A stretch of DNA of 64,000 nucleotides from Paludibacteraceae bacterium (lineage in GTDB: Bacteria; Bacteroidota; Bacteroidia; Bacteroidales; Paludibacteraceae), in assembly GCA_016297215.1 (NCBI GenBank), contig JAEDGZ010000011.1, positions 1 through 64,000 of the forward strand, given 5' to 3'. The position numbers were made by a program, and so were the translations under genes. Of this stretch, positions 34,504 to 44,400 are shown one piece after another (position 1 is the stretch's first letter; every line of letters begins with the position of its first letter). The notes below the pieces were generated by a model. The model did no database searches, was not told the origin of the DNA, and was given only the letters and a program-made list of their open reading frames with translations.

Positions 34504-35802
34504 ATGCGCAACGTCCATTACATACTATACTTGCTCTTGACAGGACTGCTGTTGCTCTCCTGCGAGTCCCCCGTTACCCCGCCGTCGAACGGACACGGCG
34601 ATGACTGGCACGGCGAGCCCAACCACATGCGCAAATCTCCCAAGCGCGGTATCTGCTTCAACTCGTTCTCCAACGGCGATATGGAGTTGCTCGGTCCCTA
34701 CATCTCTTGGGGCTACAACTGGGGTAAGACAACCTCAGACCAAGTGGCGACGGCGATGGCGCAGTATGACATCGAATACTGCCCGATGGTATGGTCGGGT
34801 AAGCCCGATATCCCCGCCATGCAGGAGTATATCGCCGCGCACCCCAACGTGCATTACCTCCTCGCCTTCAACGAGCCCAACCTCACCGACCAAGCGAACA
34901 TGACGCCTGTGCAGGCGGCGGCGCTGTGGCAGGACGTGGTGGAAGCGGCGAAGGCGCTGAACCTCAAACTGGTGTCCCCCGCGATGAACTACGGCACCCT
35001 CGCGGGATACAGCGACCCCATCAAGTGGTTGGACGAGTTCTTCGCACAGCCCGCGGTGGATATCAACGACATCGATGCCATCTCCATCCACTGCTACATG
35101 GCGTCCACCTCGGGGCTGAAAGATTTTGTGGAGCGCTTCCGCAAGTACAACAAACCCGTTTGGCTGACCGAGTTCTGTGCGTGGGACCCCGCGCCATCGT
35201 CCGTAGAGAAACAGATGGACTACATGTGCACCACGCTCAACTACTTGGAGCAGGAGCCCCTCGTGGAGCGTTACAGTTGGTTCATGCTCAAGACGAGCGC
35301 TTCGCTCACCAAGGTACCGTTCAACCAACTGGTTACCCACGACCTGAATCCCCAACTGACCCCGCAGGGAGAAATCTATACGCTCTTCTCTTCGTTCGAC
35401 CAGACCACCTACCTCTCCGCCTGCCGCGCTATCCATGCCGGCGAGTATGCGAAGGTGGAAGGCGAGGTCATGCTCCGTCCCACCACCGACTACGAGGTCT
35501 ATGGAGCGGCGGGGAAGAATGGACTGATGATAAACGACCTGCGCGAGGGCACCCGACTGACCTACCTGCTCGACACGCCCAAGAGTCAAAGCCTGACGCT
35601 CCACCATTGCGGCTACGTTGACGCTCGGGTGGTGATCACGGTGGACGGCAAGCAGGCGGCAGAGGCGGACCTCCCGCGCAACAGTTCCGTCACCGACTGG
35701 ACCACCACCGAGATACCCCTCACCATCAAGTCCGGCAAACACACCATCACGCTCAGCCTCTCCAAAGGCTCGTGCATGTTCTCCGGATTAGAGATAGAAT
35801 GA
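34504..35802 (+). CDS. GH128-type glucanase lipoprotein with C-terminal binding domain
   Basis: A 432-residue lipoprotein (lipobox LLLLSC). The (beta/alpha)8 core (about 45-290) shows KRGICFNSF, WGYNWG, the acid/base E124 in LLAFNEPNLT, and the nucleophile E223 in VWLTEFCAW, as in family GH128 (Asl1-like catalytic core) beta-1,3-glucanases. About 300-432 is a beta-sandwich of CBM6-like look (ACRAIHAGEYAKVEGEV...GLMINDLREGTRLTYLLDT) that may hold the glucan. GH128 together with GH16 enzymes points clearly at beta-1,3-glucan as the locus substrate. Confidence 0.85.
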   Translation: MRNVHYILYLLLTGLLLLSCESPVTPPSNGHGDDWHGEPNHMRKSPKRGICFNSFSNGDMELLGPYISWGYNWGKTTSDQVATAMAQYDIEYCPMVWSGKPDIPAMQEYIAAHPNVHYLLAFNEPNLTDQANMTPVQAAALWQDVVEAAKALNLKLVSPAMNYGTLAGYSDPIKWLDEFFAQPAVDINDIDAISIHCYMASTSGLKDFVERFRKYNKPVWLTEFCAWDPAPSSVEKQMDYMCTTLNYLEQEPLVERYSWFMLKTSASLTKVPFNQLVTHDLNPQLTPQGEIYTLFSSFDQTTYLSACRAIHAGEYAKVEGEVMLRPTTDYEVYGAAGKNGLMINDLREGTRLTYLLDTPKSQSLTLHHCGYVDARVVITVDGKQAAEADLPRNSSVTDWTTTEIPLTIKSGKHTITLSLSKGSCMFSGLEIE

Positions 35803-35847
35803 CACGGCTCAACGACAATACGGACATCGAGACCAACAGCAGACCTT

Positions 35848-35891
35848 CCCGTACAATTCCCGTGCTATTCCCGTGCTATTCCCGTACAATT
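35848..35891 (+). repeat. 11-nt tandem array (CCCGTACAATT/CCCGTGCTATT), four units
   Basis: Four exact-length units in the order A-B-B-A, in the gap before the second GH16 gene. Confidence 0.9.
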
Positions 35892-35954
35892 AAGCCGACG
35901 ATGCCGAGACAATCAAGAGAGATAACAACGAACAACCAACAACGAACAACCCAC

Positions 35955-37514
35955 ATGGCAACGAACACTACAAAACTATTTTCCCTTCTCCCTCCCTCAG
36001 TCCTGAGGGTCGGGGCGGTTCTCCTTCTCCTCGTCCTGACCATCTGCCCCGTGCAGGCGGCGGATAACCTCTTCTCGGCGGCGACCACGACCATGTCCTG
36101 CTGGTCTATGCCCGGCTGGCAAGGCGAGGCGAACACCACTTTTGCTACATGGCAGAACGGCACGCTCGTGGTGAACGTGCCCGGCAACTGCGGAGAGCAG
36201 TGGCAGTGCCAAGTGAAACTCCACACGCAGGGTATCGTGCTCAGCGCCGACCATCATTATGTCTTCCGCTGCCGCATGCACACTGCCCGCGCTATCTCGA
36301 TGGTTACCATCAAGTTGTTCGACGACAATCCCCTCTCCATGGGCAGCCAGTATTCTCTGCAAGCGGGCGACAACGCGGTGCAGACCCCCGCTTTCCAAGG
36401 CGGCTCTGTGGGCAATGGTATCATCGTCTTCGACTTCGGTTTTGCGCAGCAGGGCGATGTTATCACCGTTACCGACATTCGGCTGGAGCAGTCCGATGCC
36501 GACACGCCCGACAACTCGGGCAACCCCGATGACGAAGGCTACGTCCTCGTATGGAACGAGGAGTTCACCGACGGCGCGTTAGACCGCAACGCGTGGAACA
36601 TAGAGGTCAACGGCGATGGCGGCGGCAACAACGAGTTGCAGTACTATTGCGAGAAAGGCGTCTCCATCGAGCGCGACCCCAAGGAGGGCAAGCACTGCCT
36701 CGTCCTCACCGCCCGCAAGGAGAACTACATGGGCAAGACCTGCACTTCCGGACGCGTTACCACCCAAGACCGCACCACCTTCCTCTATGGCAAGGTCGAG
36801 GCGCGTATATGGTTTCCCCAGACCGCCAACGGGCTGTGGCCCGCCTTTTGGATGATGGGCAACGACATCTCCTCCGTGGGATGGCCCGCTTGCGGCGAGA
36901 CGGACATCGTGGAGTTGGGACACAGCAACGGCTTCAACGGCACCCAAGACCGCTACTTCAACGGCGCTTGCCACTGGGGACCCTCGTGGGACAAGCACTA
37001 CCAGTATGCCAATAGTATCACCAACGACTATTCTGTGGAAGACGGCTTCCATATATGGACCTGTATCTGGGACGAGGAGAAGGTGGAGATGTACGTAGAC
37101 CGCGCCGCCCGCCCGCGTGCCGCACCCTACTATCGGATGAGCATACCACAGTCTTCCGACATGGCGGACACCAACCCGGGTAAGTACTTCCACAAGCCCA
37201 ACTTCCTGCTCCTCAACCTCGCCATCGGAGGAAACTTCCCCGGGATATGGAACATCGACCAGATAACGGCTTTGCAGAGCGGCGAGAAGAAGATGTATAT
37301 CGACTGGGTGCGTATCTACCAGCCCGAGAACGCCATCAACCTCCAAGCCCTCAGCCCCTCCGACGAGATAGAGGGAGGAACACCCTCCGAAGAGGCTGTC
37401 CGAGACACCACTACCCCCGCACCGACTGTCCGAAAGCAGATACAAAACGGCAAAATCGTAATTATACGCGACAACACCAAGTACGACGTGTTAGGAAAGC
37501 GAATAAATAATTAA
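35955..37514 (+). CDS. Secreted GH16 beta-glucanase with N-terminal CBM and C-terminal sorting-like tail
   Basis: A 519-residue protein. The start at 35955 gives a clear signal peptide (VLRVGAVLLLLVLTICPVQA); the open frame further upstream crosses the 11-nt array and is not coding. Residues about 38-180 form a CBM4/9-like beta-sandwich. The GH16 domain (about 195-465) has E315-T-D317-I-V-E320 and GLWPAFWMMGND. After a Ser/Pro-rich linker the C-terminus is the tail NGKIVIIRDNTKYDVLG seen in other secreted proteins here. It lacks a lipobox, so it is probably exported to the surface or medium through T9SS (inference). Confidence 0.9.
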   Translation: MATNTTKLFSLLPPSVLRVGAVLLLLVLTICPVQAADNLFSAATTTMSCWSMPGWQGEANTTFATWQNGTLVVNVPGNCGEQWQCQVKLHTQGIVLSADHHYVFRCRMHTARAISMVTIKLFDDNPLSMGSQYSLQAGDNAVQTPAFQGGSVGNGIIVFDFGFAQQGDVITVTDIRLEQSDADTPDNSGNPDDEGYVLVWNEEFTDGALDRNAWNIEVNGDGGGNNELQYYCEKGVSIERDPKEGKHCLVLTARKENYMGKTCTSGRVTTQDRTTFLYGKVEARIWFPQTANGLWPAFWMMGNDISSVGWPACGETDIVELGHSNGFNGTQDRYFNGACHWGPSWDKHYQYANSITNDYSVEDGFHIWTCIWDEEKVEMYVDRAARPRAAPYYRMSIPQSSDMADTNPGKYFHKPNFLLLNLAIGGNFPGIWNIDQITALQSGEKKMYIDWVRIYQPENAINLQALSPSDEIEGGTPSEEAVRDTTTPAPTVRKQIQNGKIVIIRDNTKYDVLGKRINN

Positions 37515-37534
37515 AATCAAACATACATACAGCC

Positions 37535-38026
37535 ATGAAAGAAAAAACAGTAAAAATGAAACAATCGGTAGTGCTTTGGCTGCTGCTCCTGCTCGGTTGT
37601 TTGAGCCCGTTAAGGGCAGCGGATGTACTCACTCTTGTCCCGACCAGCGGGAAGGAGAGAAGTATGGATATTGCATTGATTGGAAGATGGCAGTTCGTGG
37701 ATACCAAGTTGGTGCTGTTCGATAAGAGCAACAACATTTTGGCAGAGGAAGAAACGAGCCAAATCAAGAAAATCACATTTGCAGAGATGGAAATTAATAA
37801 CGCTGTGTCTGAAGTAGAGGCGAACAGCATTGTTATCTACCCCAATCCCTCGCAGGCACGTATTTATGTGGCAGGTGCCAACGCAGGCACGCCCATACGC
37901 GTATTCGATATGCAGGGACACTTGCTATTGTCCGCTATCGGCACGGAATGCGATGTGCAGTCCTTGGCTGCGGGAACTTATCTGCTACAAATAGGTACGC
38001 AGGTGGTACGATTTATCAAACAATAA
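37535..38026 (+). CDS. Small secreted protein with T9SS type A sorting domain
   Basis: A 163-residue protein with a signal peptide (QSVVLWLLLLLGCLSPLRAA). A short N-terminal domain of about 60 residues has no recognisable family. The C-terminal 75 residues are a canonical type A sorting domain (IVIYPNPSQARIYVAG...VFDMQGHLLLSA...LAAGTYLLQIG). The passenger is so short that it may be a remnant or a simple surface protein. An alternative start is 37556. It sits in the middle of the glucan locus and is co-oriented. Confidence 0.8.
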   Translation: MKEKTVKMKQSVVLWLLLLLGCLSPLRAADVLTLVPTSGKERSMDIALIGRWQFVDTKLVLFDKSNNILAEEETSQIKKITFAEMEINNAVSEVEANSIVIYPNPSQARIYVAGANAGTPIRVFDMQGHLLLSAIGTECDVQSLAAGTYLLQIGTQVVRFIKQ

Positions 38027-38051
38027 ACGAATACAATATAATTAAATACCT

Positions 38052-38996
38052 ATGAAACGCTTTTTTATTTTATTGAGTATGGCATTATGCATGCTGACAG
38101 CATCTGCACAAATGAACATCTGGAGAGGTGGCGAATACACGCAATATCCCTTTGAGGAGGTGGATAGCATCACCTTTGGTAAAATTCTGACGCTATCTGA
38201 TGAGTCTCTCACTTTGGCTGTTGGTGATACTTGCCGACTGACTGCCAATATGCAGGTTGACAAGTGGGAAACATCGAATGCGGAAGTAGCCACTGTAGTG
38301 GACGGTTTGATAACGGCCATATCAGAAGGTACAACTTATATCTCTGCTACTGCGAATGACCAAACAAAAACTTGCTTAGTTACCGTTATTAAAAAAGGAC
38401 TATCGGTAATGGGCTCGCAAGTTTGGCCTATCATCATGGATGGTGTTACCTATGAGGCTAATCAGAGCAAGGTAGTGGCTTCGTTCCAGACGAATGATGT
38501 AGACCAGTTCCTCTATGTATGGGAAAATACTTACGCAGGCGGATATGCTTCGGGTATGAACGCCATGGGCAACGCCGAGGGATACCTCTCTCTGGTCGTA
38601 GGTACACTAGGATGGTCTGGTGCCGGTTTCTTCCTCGCCGAGGGATGTGATGGTATGACCAAATGCCGTGCACTGCGCGATGCTATCGTGGCTAACCCGG
38701 ATGACTACTTCTTGCATTTTGCAATCAAGTCCACAGACCAAGGCTCGCACACTTTCTATTTCATGAACACGGATGCTACAAAGTTTGTGCTGGGTACTCC
38801 GTTTGACGGCGGCACGGCTATTGAGAACTTCACGCGCGATGGCAAGTGGTATCACTATGATATTCCTATGGCACAATTCGCTAACGCACTGGCTACGGTA
38901 GACCTCACTAGAGATGCAAATATCTTCGTGATGCTTTCCGGCGGCACCACCGGTGTGCAGTTGAATCTTGATGCAGTGTATTTCTATAAAAAATAG
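38052..38996 (+). CDS. Secreted Big_2 protein, paralogue of the SGBP-like lipoprotein
   Basis: A 314-residue protein with a type I signal peptide (FFILLSMALCMLTASAQ) rather than a lipobox. A short DUF-like segment (MNIWRGGEYTQYPFEEVDSITFG), a Big_2 domain (about 48-115) and the same C-terminal beta-sandwich as in 32154-33071 (GSQVWPIIMDGVTYEANQS to AVYFYKK) follow. The DNA of the shared part (38407-38996 versus 32482-33071) is almost identical over long runs, so it was copied recently or kept uniform by gene conversion. The difference in signal type suggests that one copy is tethered and one is released or periplasmic. Confidence 0.8.
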   Translation: MKRFFILLSMALCMLTASAQMNIWRGGEYTQYPFEEVDSITFGKILTLSDESLTLAVGDTCRLTANMQVDKWETSNAEVATVVDGLITAISEGTTYISATANDQTKTCLVTVIKKGLSVMGSQVWPIIMDGVTYEANQSKVVASFQTNDVDQFLYVWENTYAGGYASGMNAMGNAEGYLSLVVGTLGWSGAGFFLAEGCDGMTKCRALRDAIVANPDDYFLHFAIKSTDQGSHTFYFMNTDATKFVLGTPFDGGTAIENFTRDGKWYHYDIPMAQFANALATVDLTRDANIFVMLSGGTTGVQLNLDAVYFYKK

Positions 38997-39000
38997 ATAT

Positions 39001-39984
39001 ATGGTATCGCGCAAACATAATATCATCTTATCCTCTCTGCTATTGGTACTCGTACTCGTAGGCTGCGGACAGAAAGAGGCGTATCGCTTGGTGTGGGAAG
39101 ACAACTTCGAGGGTACGACGCTTAATGCCGCCTATTGGAATGTGGACGACAACGCCCGCGGCGGCGGCAACGCCGAGATGCAGTATTACACCCCGCGCAA
39201 TGTCAGCGTAGAGCGCCATCCCGTGTCGGGCGAGAGTTGCCTCGTGCTCTCCGCCCGCCGTGAGGACTACGGCAACCGTCCCGCCACCTCCGCGCGGCTC
39301 AACACGCAGGACAAGGTCTTGGTGCACTACGGCAAGGTGGAGGCGCGTATCGCCTTCCCCTATACCGCCGACGGCCTTTGGCCCGCGTTCTGGATGCTGG
39401 GCAACAACCTCGCCACCGACCTCGGCAACGACGACGCGGTGGACCGGCAGGCAGACGCGCTGGCGGAGCAGGGCAGGGTAGTATGGCCCAAGTGCGGCGA
39501 GATAGACATCGTGGAGATGGGGCATAAAGACGGCATCGAGAAAGGACTGCAAGACCGCTATTTCAACGGCGCTGCCCACTGGGGCGAGGCGTTCAACAAC
39601 GGCAAGTATCCCAACCGTGCGGGCGTGTGTGAGGCACCGTACGCCGTGCAGGGCGACTTCCACCTCTTCACGCTCCTCTGGACGCCCGACACCCTCGCCA
39701 TGTACCTCGACCAAGACCTGTACCCCGACGTAGCGCCCTATTTCGCACTCTCCTTGCGCGACAAGTCGGTCAACGAGCCCGGGCATTACTTCAACCATCC
39801 CTTCTACTTGGTCTTCAACCTTGCGGTAGGCGGCTTCTTCCCGGGCTTGCCCACTACGCCCAAGTACCCCGAGGTGGTTACCGCCGACGACCCCAATTTC
39901 CGACAGATAACCGCCCTCCCCGCCGACGGCACACCCGTGAAAATGTACGTGGATTGGGTGAGAGTATGGGAGATGAATAATTAG
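39001..39984 (+). CDS. GH16 beta-glucanase lipoprotein
   Basis: A 327-residue lipoprotein (lipobox VLVLVGC) consisting of a single GH16 domain. It opens RLVWEDNFEGTTLNAAYW and has the active-site motif E167-I-D169-I-V-E172, GLWPAFWMLGNN and a closing MYVDWVRVWEM. A lysine/aspartate-rich insertion (NLATDLGNDDAVDRQADALAEQ) just before the catalytic strand sets it apart from the other two GH16 enzymes and may change its specificity, for instance towards branched or mixed-linkage glucan. The start at 39001 is four bases after the previous stop; the longer frame from 38968 overlaps the upstream gene and is not used. Confidence 0.9.
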   Translation: MVSRKHNIILSSLLLVLVLVGCGQKEAYRLVWEDNFEGTTLNAAYWNVDDNARGGGNAEMQYYTPRNVSVERHPVSGESCLVLSARREDYGNRPATSARLNTQDKVLVHYGKVEARIAFPYTADGLWPAFWMLGNNLATDLGNDDAVDRQADALAEQGRVVWPKCGEIDIVEMGHKDGIEKGLQDRYFNGAAHWGEAFNNGKYPNRAGVCEAPYAVQGDFHLFTLLWTPDTLAMYLDQDLYPDVAPYFALSLRDKSVNEPGHYFNHPFYLVFNLAVGGFFPGLPTTPKYPEVVTADDPNFRQITALPADGTPVKMYVDWVRVWEMNN

Positions 39985-40043
39985 AAATCCTAGAAAATCT
40001 AGAAAAACTAGAAAAACTAGAAAGACTAGAAATTCTAGAAAAC
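39981..40043 (+). repeat. 9-nt tandem array (CTAGAAAAA-type), seven units
   Basis: Units CTAGAAAAT, CTAGAAAAA, CTAGAAAGA, CTAGAAATT, CTAGAAAAC, filling the gap before the symporter gene. Confidence 0.9.
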
Positions 40044-40053
40044 CACTACCGAT

Positions 40054-41400
40054 ATGAAACTCAGTATCAAAGAAAAGTTAGGTTATAGCCTGGGCGACAC
40101 CGCGTCTCATTTCGTATGGGACTTGGTAGGCTTTTGGTTGTTGATTTTCTACACCGATATCTATGGCTTGTCGCCCGCCATGGCCGGTGTTATCATGTTC
40201 GTGGGCAGTATATGGGACGCCGTGATGGACCCCATCGTGGGTATTGTCTCCGACCGCACCAACTCCCGTTGGGGCAAGTTCCGTCCGTACCTGCTCTTCG
40301 GCTCGGTGCCTTATGCCATCCTTGCCGTGATGGCGTTCACCACGCCTGACTTCGGCGATACGGGTAAGTTCATCTATGCCCTCATCACCTGCCTGCTCTT
40401 GCGTACGGCGTACGCCTTTGTCAACCTGCCTTACTCCTCGCTCGGCGCGGTCATGACCAACGACTCCAACGAGCGTGCGGGGCTCAATACCTACCGTTTC
40501 ATTGCCGCCTATATCGGGCAGTTCATCGTTACCGGCGCGGCGCTCTACCTCGTGAAGTGGTTAGGCGCATGGGGCAACGCGGGTGAGGTCAATCAGGCGC
40601 AGGGCTACCAGTACACCGTGGGCTTGTTCGGCATACTGAGTATCGCGTTCTTCCTCATCGCGTTCTTCACCACCAAAGAGCGCGTGGCGGCTCCCAAGCA
40701 GCAAGACTCCAACGTGCTGCGCGACTTCAAGTACCTCTTTATGAACAAGGCATGGATAGTGCTGACCGTCGTGGGCATCGTGTCCTTCATCATGTTCGCC
40801 ATGCAGAACGCCGCTATCGCCTACTACTTCAAGTACTATATCAACGACGCGGAGAACGTGCAACTCTTCAATATCCTCGGTACGGTAGCCCTCATCGTGG
40901 CGCTACCCGCCTCCAAGCCCCTTGCGAAGCGCTTCGGCAACAAGGCGGTCTATATCGCTTCCTCTATCGTGTCGGGTATCTTCTTCGCACTGATTCTCGC
41001 GGCAGGCGACAACCTCCCGCTGGTCTATACTTTCAATATCCTTGCGAAGATGGCGTATGCGCCGGCGGTGCCTTTGCTCTGGACGATGTTGGCGGACGTG
41101 GCGGACTACGGCGAATGGAAGTTCAACCGCCGCACTACGGGACTGACCTTCTCGGCTTCTGTGCTCGCGCAGAAACTCGGCTGGGCGATAGGCGCTGCGG
41201 CAGCGGGATGGATACTGAGCGCAACGCATTTCGTAGCCAATGCTGAGGTGCAGTCCGACACGGCGATGTGGGGCATCCGCCTGCTCGTCAGCGTCATCCC
41301 GGGTGTGCTCTATGCCTCCTGCGCCATCGTCATGGCGTTCTACAACCTCGACCCCGCTACCATGGCACAGATGAAGCAAGAACTGGAAGAGAGAAGATAA
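40054..41400 (+). CDS. GPH-family (glycoside-pentoside-hexuronide) cation symporter
   Basis: A 448-residue inner-membrane protein with about twelve hydrophobic helices. The GPH-type opening is KLGYSLGDTASHFVWDLVGFWLLIFYTDIYGL, the family loop is WDAVMDPIVGIVSDRTNSRWGKFRPYLLFG, and the second-half marker is MLADVADYGEWKFNRRTTGLTFSASVLAQKLGWAIG. It imports oligosaccharides with Na+ or H+. In this setting it should carry laminari-oligosaccharides from periplasm to cytoplasm for the phosphorylase encoded next (inference). Confidence 0.92.
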   Translation: MKLSIKEKLGYSLGDTASHFVWDLVGFWLLIFYTDIYGLSPAMAGVIMFVGSIWDAVMDPIVGIVSDRTNSRWGKFRPYLLFGSVPYAILAVMAFTTPDFGDTGKFIYALITCLLLRTAYAFVNLPYSSLGAVMTNDSNERAGLNTYRFIAAYIGQFIVTGAALYLVKWLGAWGNAGEVNQAQGYQYTVGLFGILSIAFFLIAFFTTKERVAAPKQQDSNVLRDFKYLFMNKAWIVLTVVGIVSFIMFAMQNAAIAYYFKYYINDAENVQLFNILGTVALIVALPASKPLAKRFGNKAVYIASSIVSGIFFALILAAGDNLPLVYTFNILAKMAYAPAVPLLWTMLADVADYGEWKFNRRTTGLTFSASVLAQKLGWAIGAAAAGWILSATHFVANAEVQSDTAMWGIRLLVSVIPGVLYASCAIVMAFYNLDPATMAQMKQELEERR

Positions 41401-41401
41401 T

Positions 41402-41476
41402 AACCCAAGAAACCCAAGAAACCCTAGAACCCCTAGAAATTCTAGAAAAACTAGAAAAACTAAAAACCCAAGAAAC
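41402..41476 (+). repeat. 9-nt tandem array (AACCCAAGA / AAACTAGA types)
   Basis: About eight units of nine nucleotides between the symporter and phosphorylase genes. Some units resemble those in the array at 39981. Confidence 0.85.
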
Positions 41477-41488
41477 CACTGCCCACGT

Positions 41489-44400
41489 ATGACTCCTACC
41501 GGACACTATATGACCCTGCATGGTGAGAAATACTATCTCATTGAACATTTCGACCGTATGTCGCCGTTCTTCATCAGCCTGGCTTCAGACACCGACCTGT
41601 GGATGTATATCTCCTCCACGGGCGGTCTCTCCTGCGGCAGACGCAACCCCGAGCAGGCACTGTTCCCCTACTACACCGACGACAAAATCACCGAGAACGC
41701 CGACCACACCGGTGCTAAGACGATAATCAGACTGTCTGACAGCGCGAAGTGCGCTCTCCCGTGGGAGCCGTTCTCCAACCGCTACATGGGCGTGTACCGC
41801 ACCAAGCGTTCCATCGCCAAGTCGGTGGTGGGCAACCGCCTGCTGTTCATGGAGCAGAACCTCGACCTCGGGCTTACCTTCTGCTACGAGTGGATGCCCG
41901 CGGGGCAGTGGGGATGGGTGCGCCGTGCTACGTTGCGCAACGACGGCACGCAGCCCGTGTCGATAGAGATGATAGACGGCTTGCAGAACGTCCTGCCGTC
42001 GGGCGTAGAGCAGAAGACGCAGAACGTCTTCTCCACGCTGGTGGATGCGTACAAGAAGACCGAGAGCCTGTCTTTCGCCACGCTCTTCCGCATGGAGGCT
42101 ATCCTTGTGGACCGTGCGGAGCCCAGTGAGTCGCTCCGTTGCAACGCCGTCTTCACGCTCGGGCTGCCCGAAGCGCGTCTGCTCGCCTCCTCCCGCCAAC
42201 TCGATGCGTTCCGCATGGGGCAACCCGTTGCCGACGAGCCCGAGAGCAAGGGCGTGCGCGGTGCAGCGTTGGCACACTTGGCGCTCACGCTCGACGCGGG
42301 CAGCCAACGGATATGGTACGAGGTATGCGACGTGGCGCTCGACGCCACCGAGGTCCGAGTGCGTATGCAGCGCCTCGCGCAACCCGACGCCGCGGAGGAG
42401 ATAGAGAAAGCCGTGCAGCAGACCACCGACAACCTGCGGGCTATCGTCGGGCAGAACGACGGCATACAGCAGACCGCCGACGAGGCGGGTATGGCACGCC
42501 ACTTCGCCAACACCCTCTTCAACACCATGCGCGGCGGCTTCTATTGCGACAACTACCGTATCGACACCCGCGCCTTCGCCCGCCATATTGCTAACTTCAA
42601 CCATGCGTTGGCGGAGCGCTACCGCGCTTTCTTGGAGCAACTGCCCGAACAGATGGACTACACCGCGCTGGAGCAGCGTGTGCTGGATTGTCAGGATTTC
42701 CAACTCCATCGCCTCTTCTTGGAGTACCTGCCGCTCACTTTCTCCCGCCGCCATGGCGACCCTTCGCGCCCGTGGAACATGTTCGACATCCGCGTCAACG
42801 ACAAGGACGGCAAGCGTATCATCGCCTACCAGGGCAACTGGCGCGACATCTTCCAGAACTGGGAGGCGCTCTCGCTCTCCTATCCGCTCTACACGAACGG
42901 TATCATCGCCAAGTTCCTCAACGCCACCACCATAGACGGATACAACCCCTATAAGGTTACCTCCGAGGGGATAGACTGGGAGGTGATAGAGCCGGAGAAC
43001 CCGTGGTCGAACATCGGCTACTGGGGCGACCACCAGATTATCTACCTCTGCCGCCTGCTCGAACTCAGTTTCGCCCACCGGCCGCAGGCGTTGCGCGACA
43101 TGACGGGCATGCGCGAGTTCGCCTTTGCCAACGTGCCTTACCGCTTCAAGTCGTATGCCGAGATAGTGGCAGATCCCAAGAACTCCATCCGCTTCGACGA
43201 TGACCTGCACAAGCATATCTTCGCCCTCCTGCCCGAATACGGACAGGACGCGCGTCTCGTGATGGGTGCGAACGGGCTGCCCCTGCTCGTTACCATGACC
43301 GAGAAACTGCTCATCACCCTCTTGACCAAACTGAGCAACCTCGTGCCCGACGCGGGCGTATGGATGAACACGCTCCGCCCCGAGTGGAACGACGCGAACA
43401 ACGCGCTGGTCGGCAACGGTGCGTCTATGGTAACGCTCTGTTACATGCGCCGCTTCGTGGTCTTCCTGCAACGCCTGTTCGACGGCATGGACACCACCTA
43501 CGCCGTCTCCCGCGAGGTCGTGCAGTTCCTCTACGCCCTCCTCCGCGCCGTGGAGCAGTATATGGCAACGACCGCTACGCTGAATGACCAAGCCCGTCGC
43601 CAATACACCGACGCGGCAGGCATGGCGGGCGAGGCATACCGCACCGCCGCCTATGCGGGCTTCTCGGGCGAGAAGGTGGAACTGGAAGCAGAGCATATAC
43701 GCCTCTTCTTGGCGCGCACTCTTGCGCTCCTCGACCGCTCTATCGCCTCCAACCGCCGCCCCGACGGACTCTACCACGCCTACAACCTCATCCGCTTCGA
43801 GGGCACGCAAGCCCTTACCATCACTCATCTCTACGAGATGTTGGAGGGGCAGGTGGCTATCCTCTCGTCGGGCTATCTCTCGCCTGCTGAGGCGGCAGAC
43901 CTGCTGGACGCCATGCGCGCGTCGGCGCTCTATCGCGAGGACCAGCGCAGTTACATGCTCTATCCCAACCGCACGCTGCCTTCGTTCTTCCAAAAGAACA
44001 CCCTCACACCCGACCAAGCCGCGTCGCCCCTTGTGCAGCGCCTGCTCACGACCTCTCTTTTTACAAAAGACTGCGAAGGCGAGGTGCATTTCAATGCCGA
44101 CTTCCGCAACGCCTCCTATTTGGAGAAGGCTATGCAAGCGCTCCCGTTCAGCGCGGACGAGCAACACCAACTGCTCGACCTCTACGAGGCGACTTTCCAT
44201 CACCATGCCTTCACAGGTCGCTCCGGCACGTTCTATAAGTACGAAGGACTGGGCTGTATCTACTGGCACATGGTCAGCAAGTTGCTCCTCGCCGTGGGTG
44301 AGATAATAGAGACCGCTGACGCTGACAGACCGTCTTGCGACCGTCTGACCGCCCATTATCGTGCCATCCAAGAGGGTATCGGGGCGCATAAGTCGCCCGC

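Noticed and set aside
35772..35954. N-terminal extension of the second GH16 protein
   Set aside because: The open frame crosses an 11-nt array and lacks a signal peptide; the start at 35955 gives a proper one.
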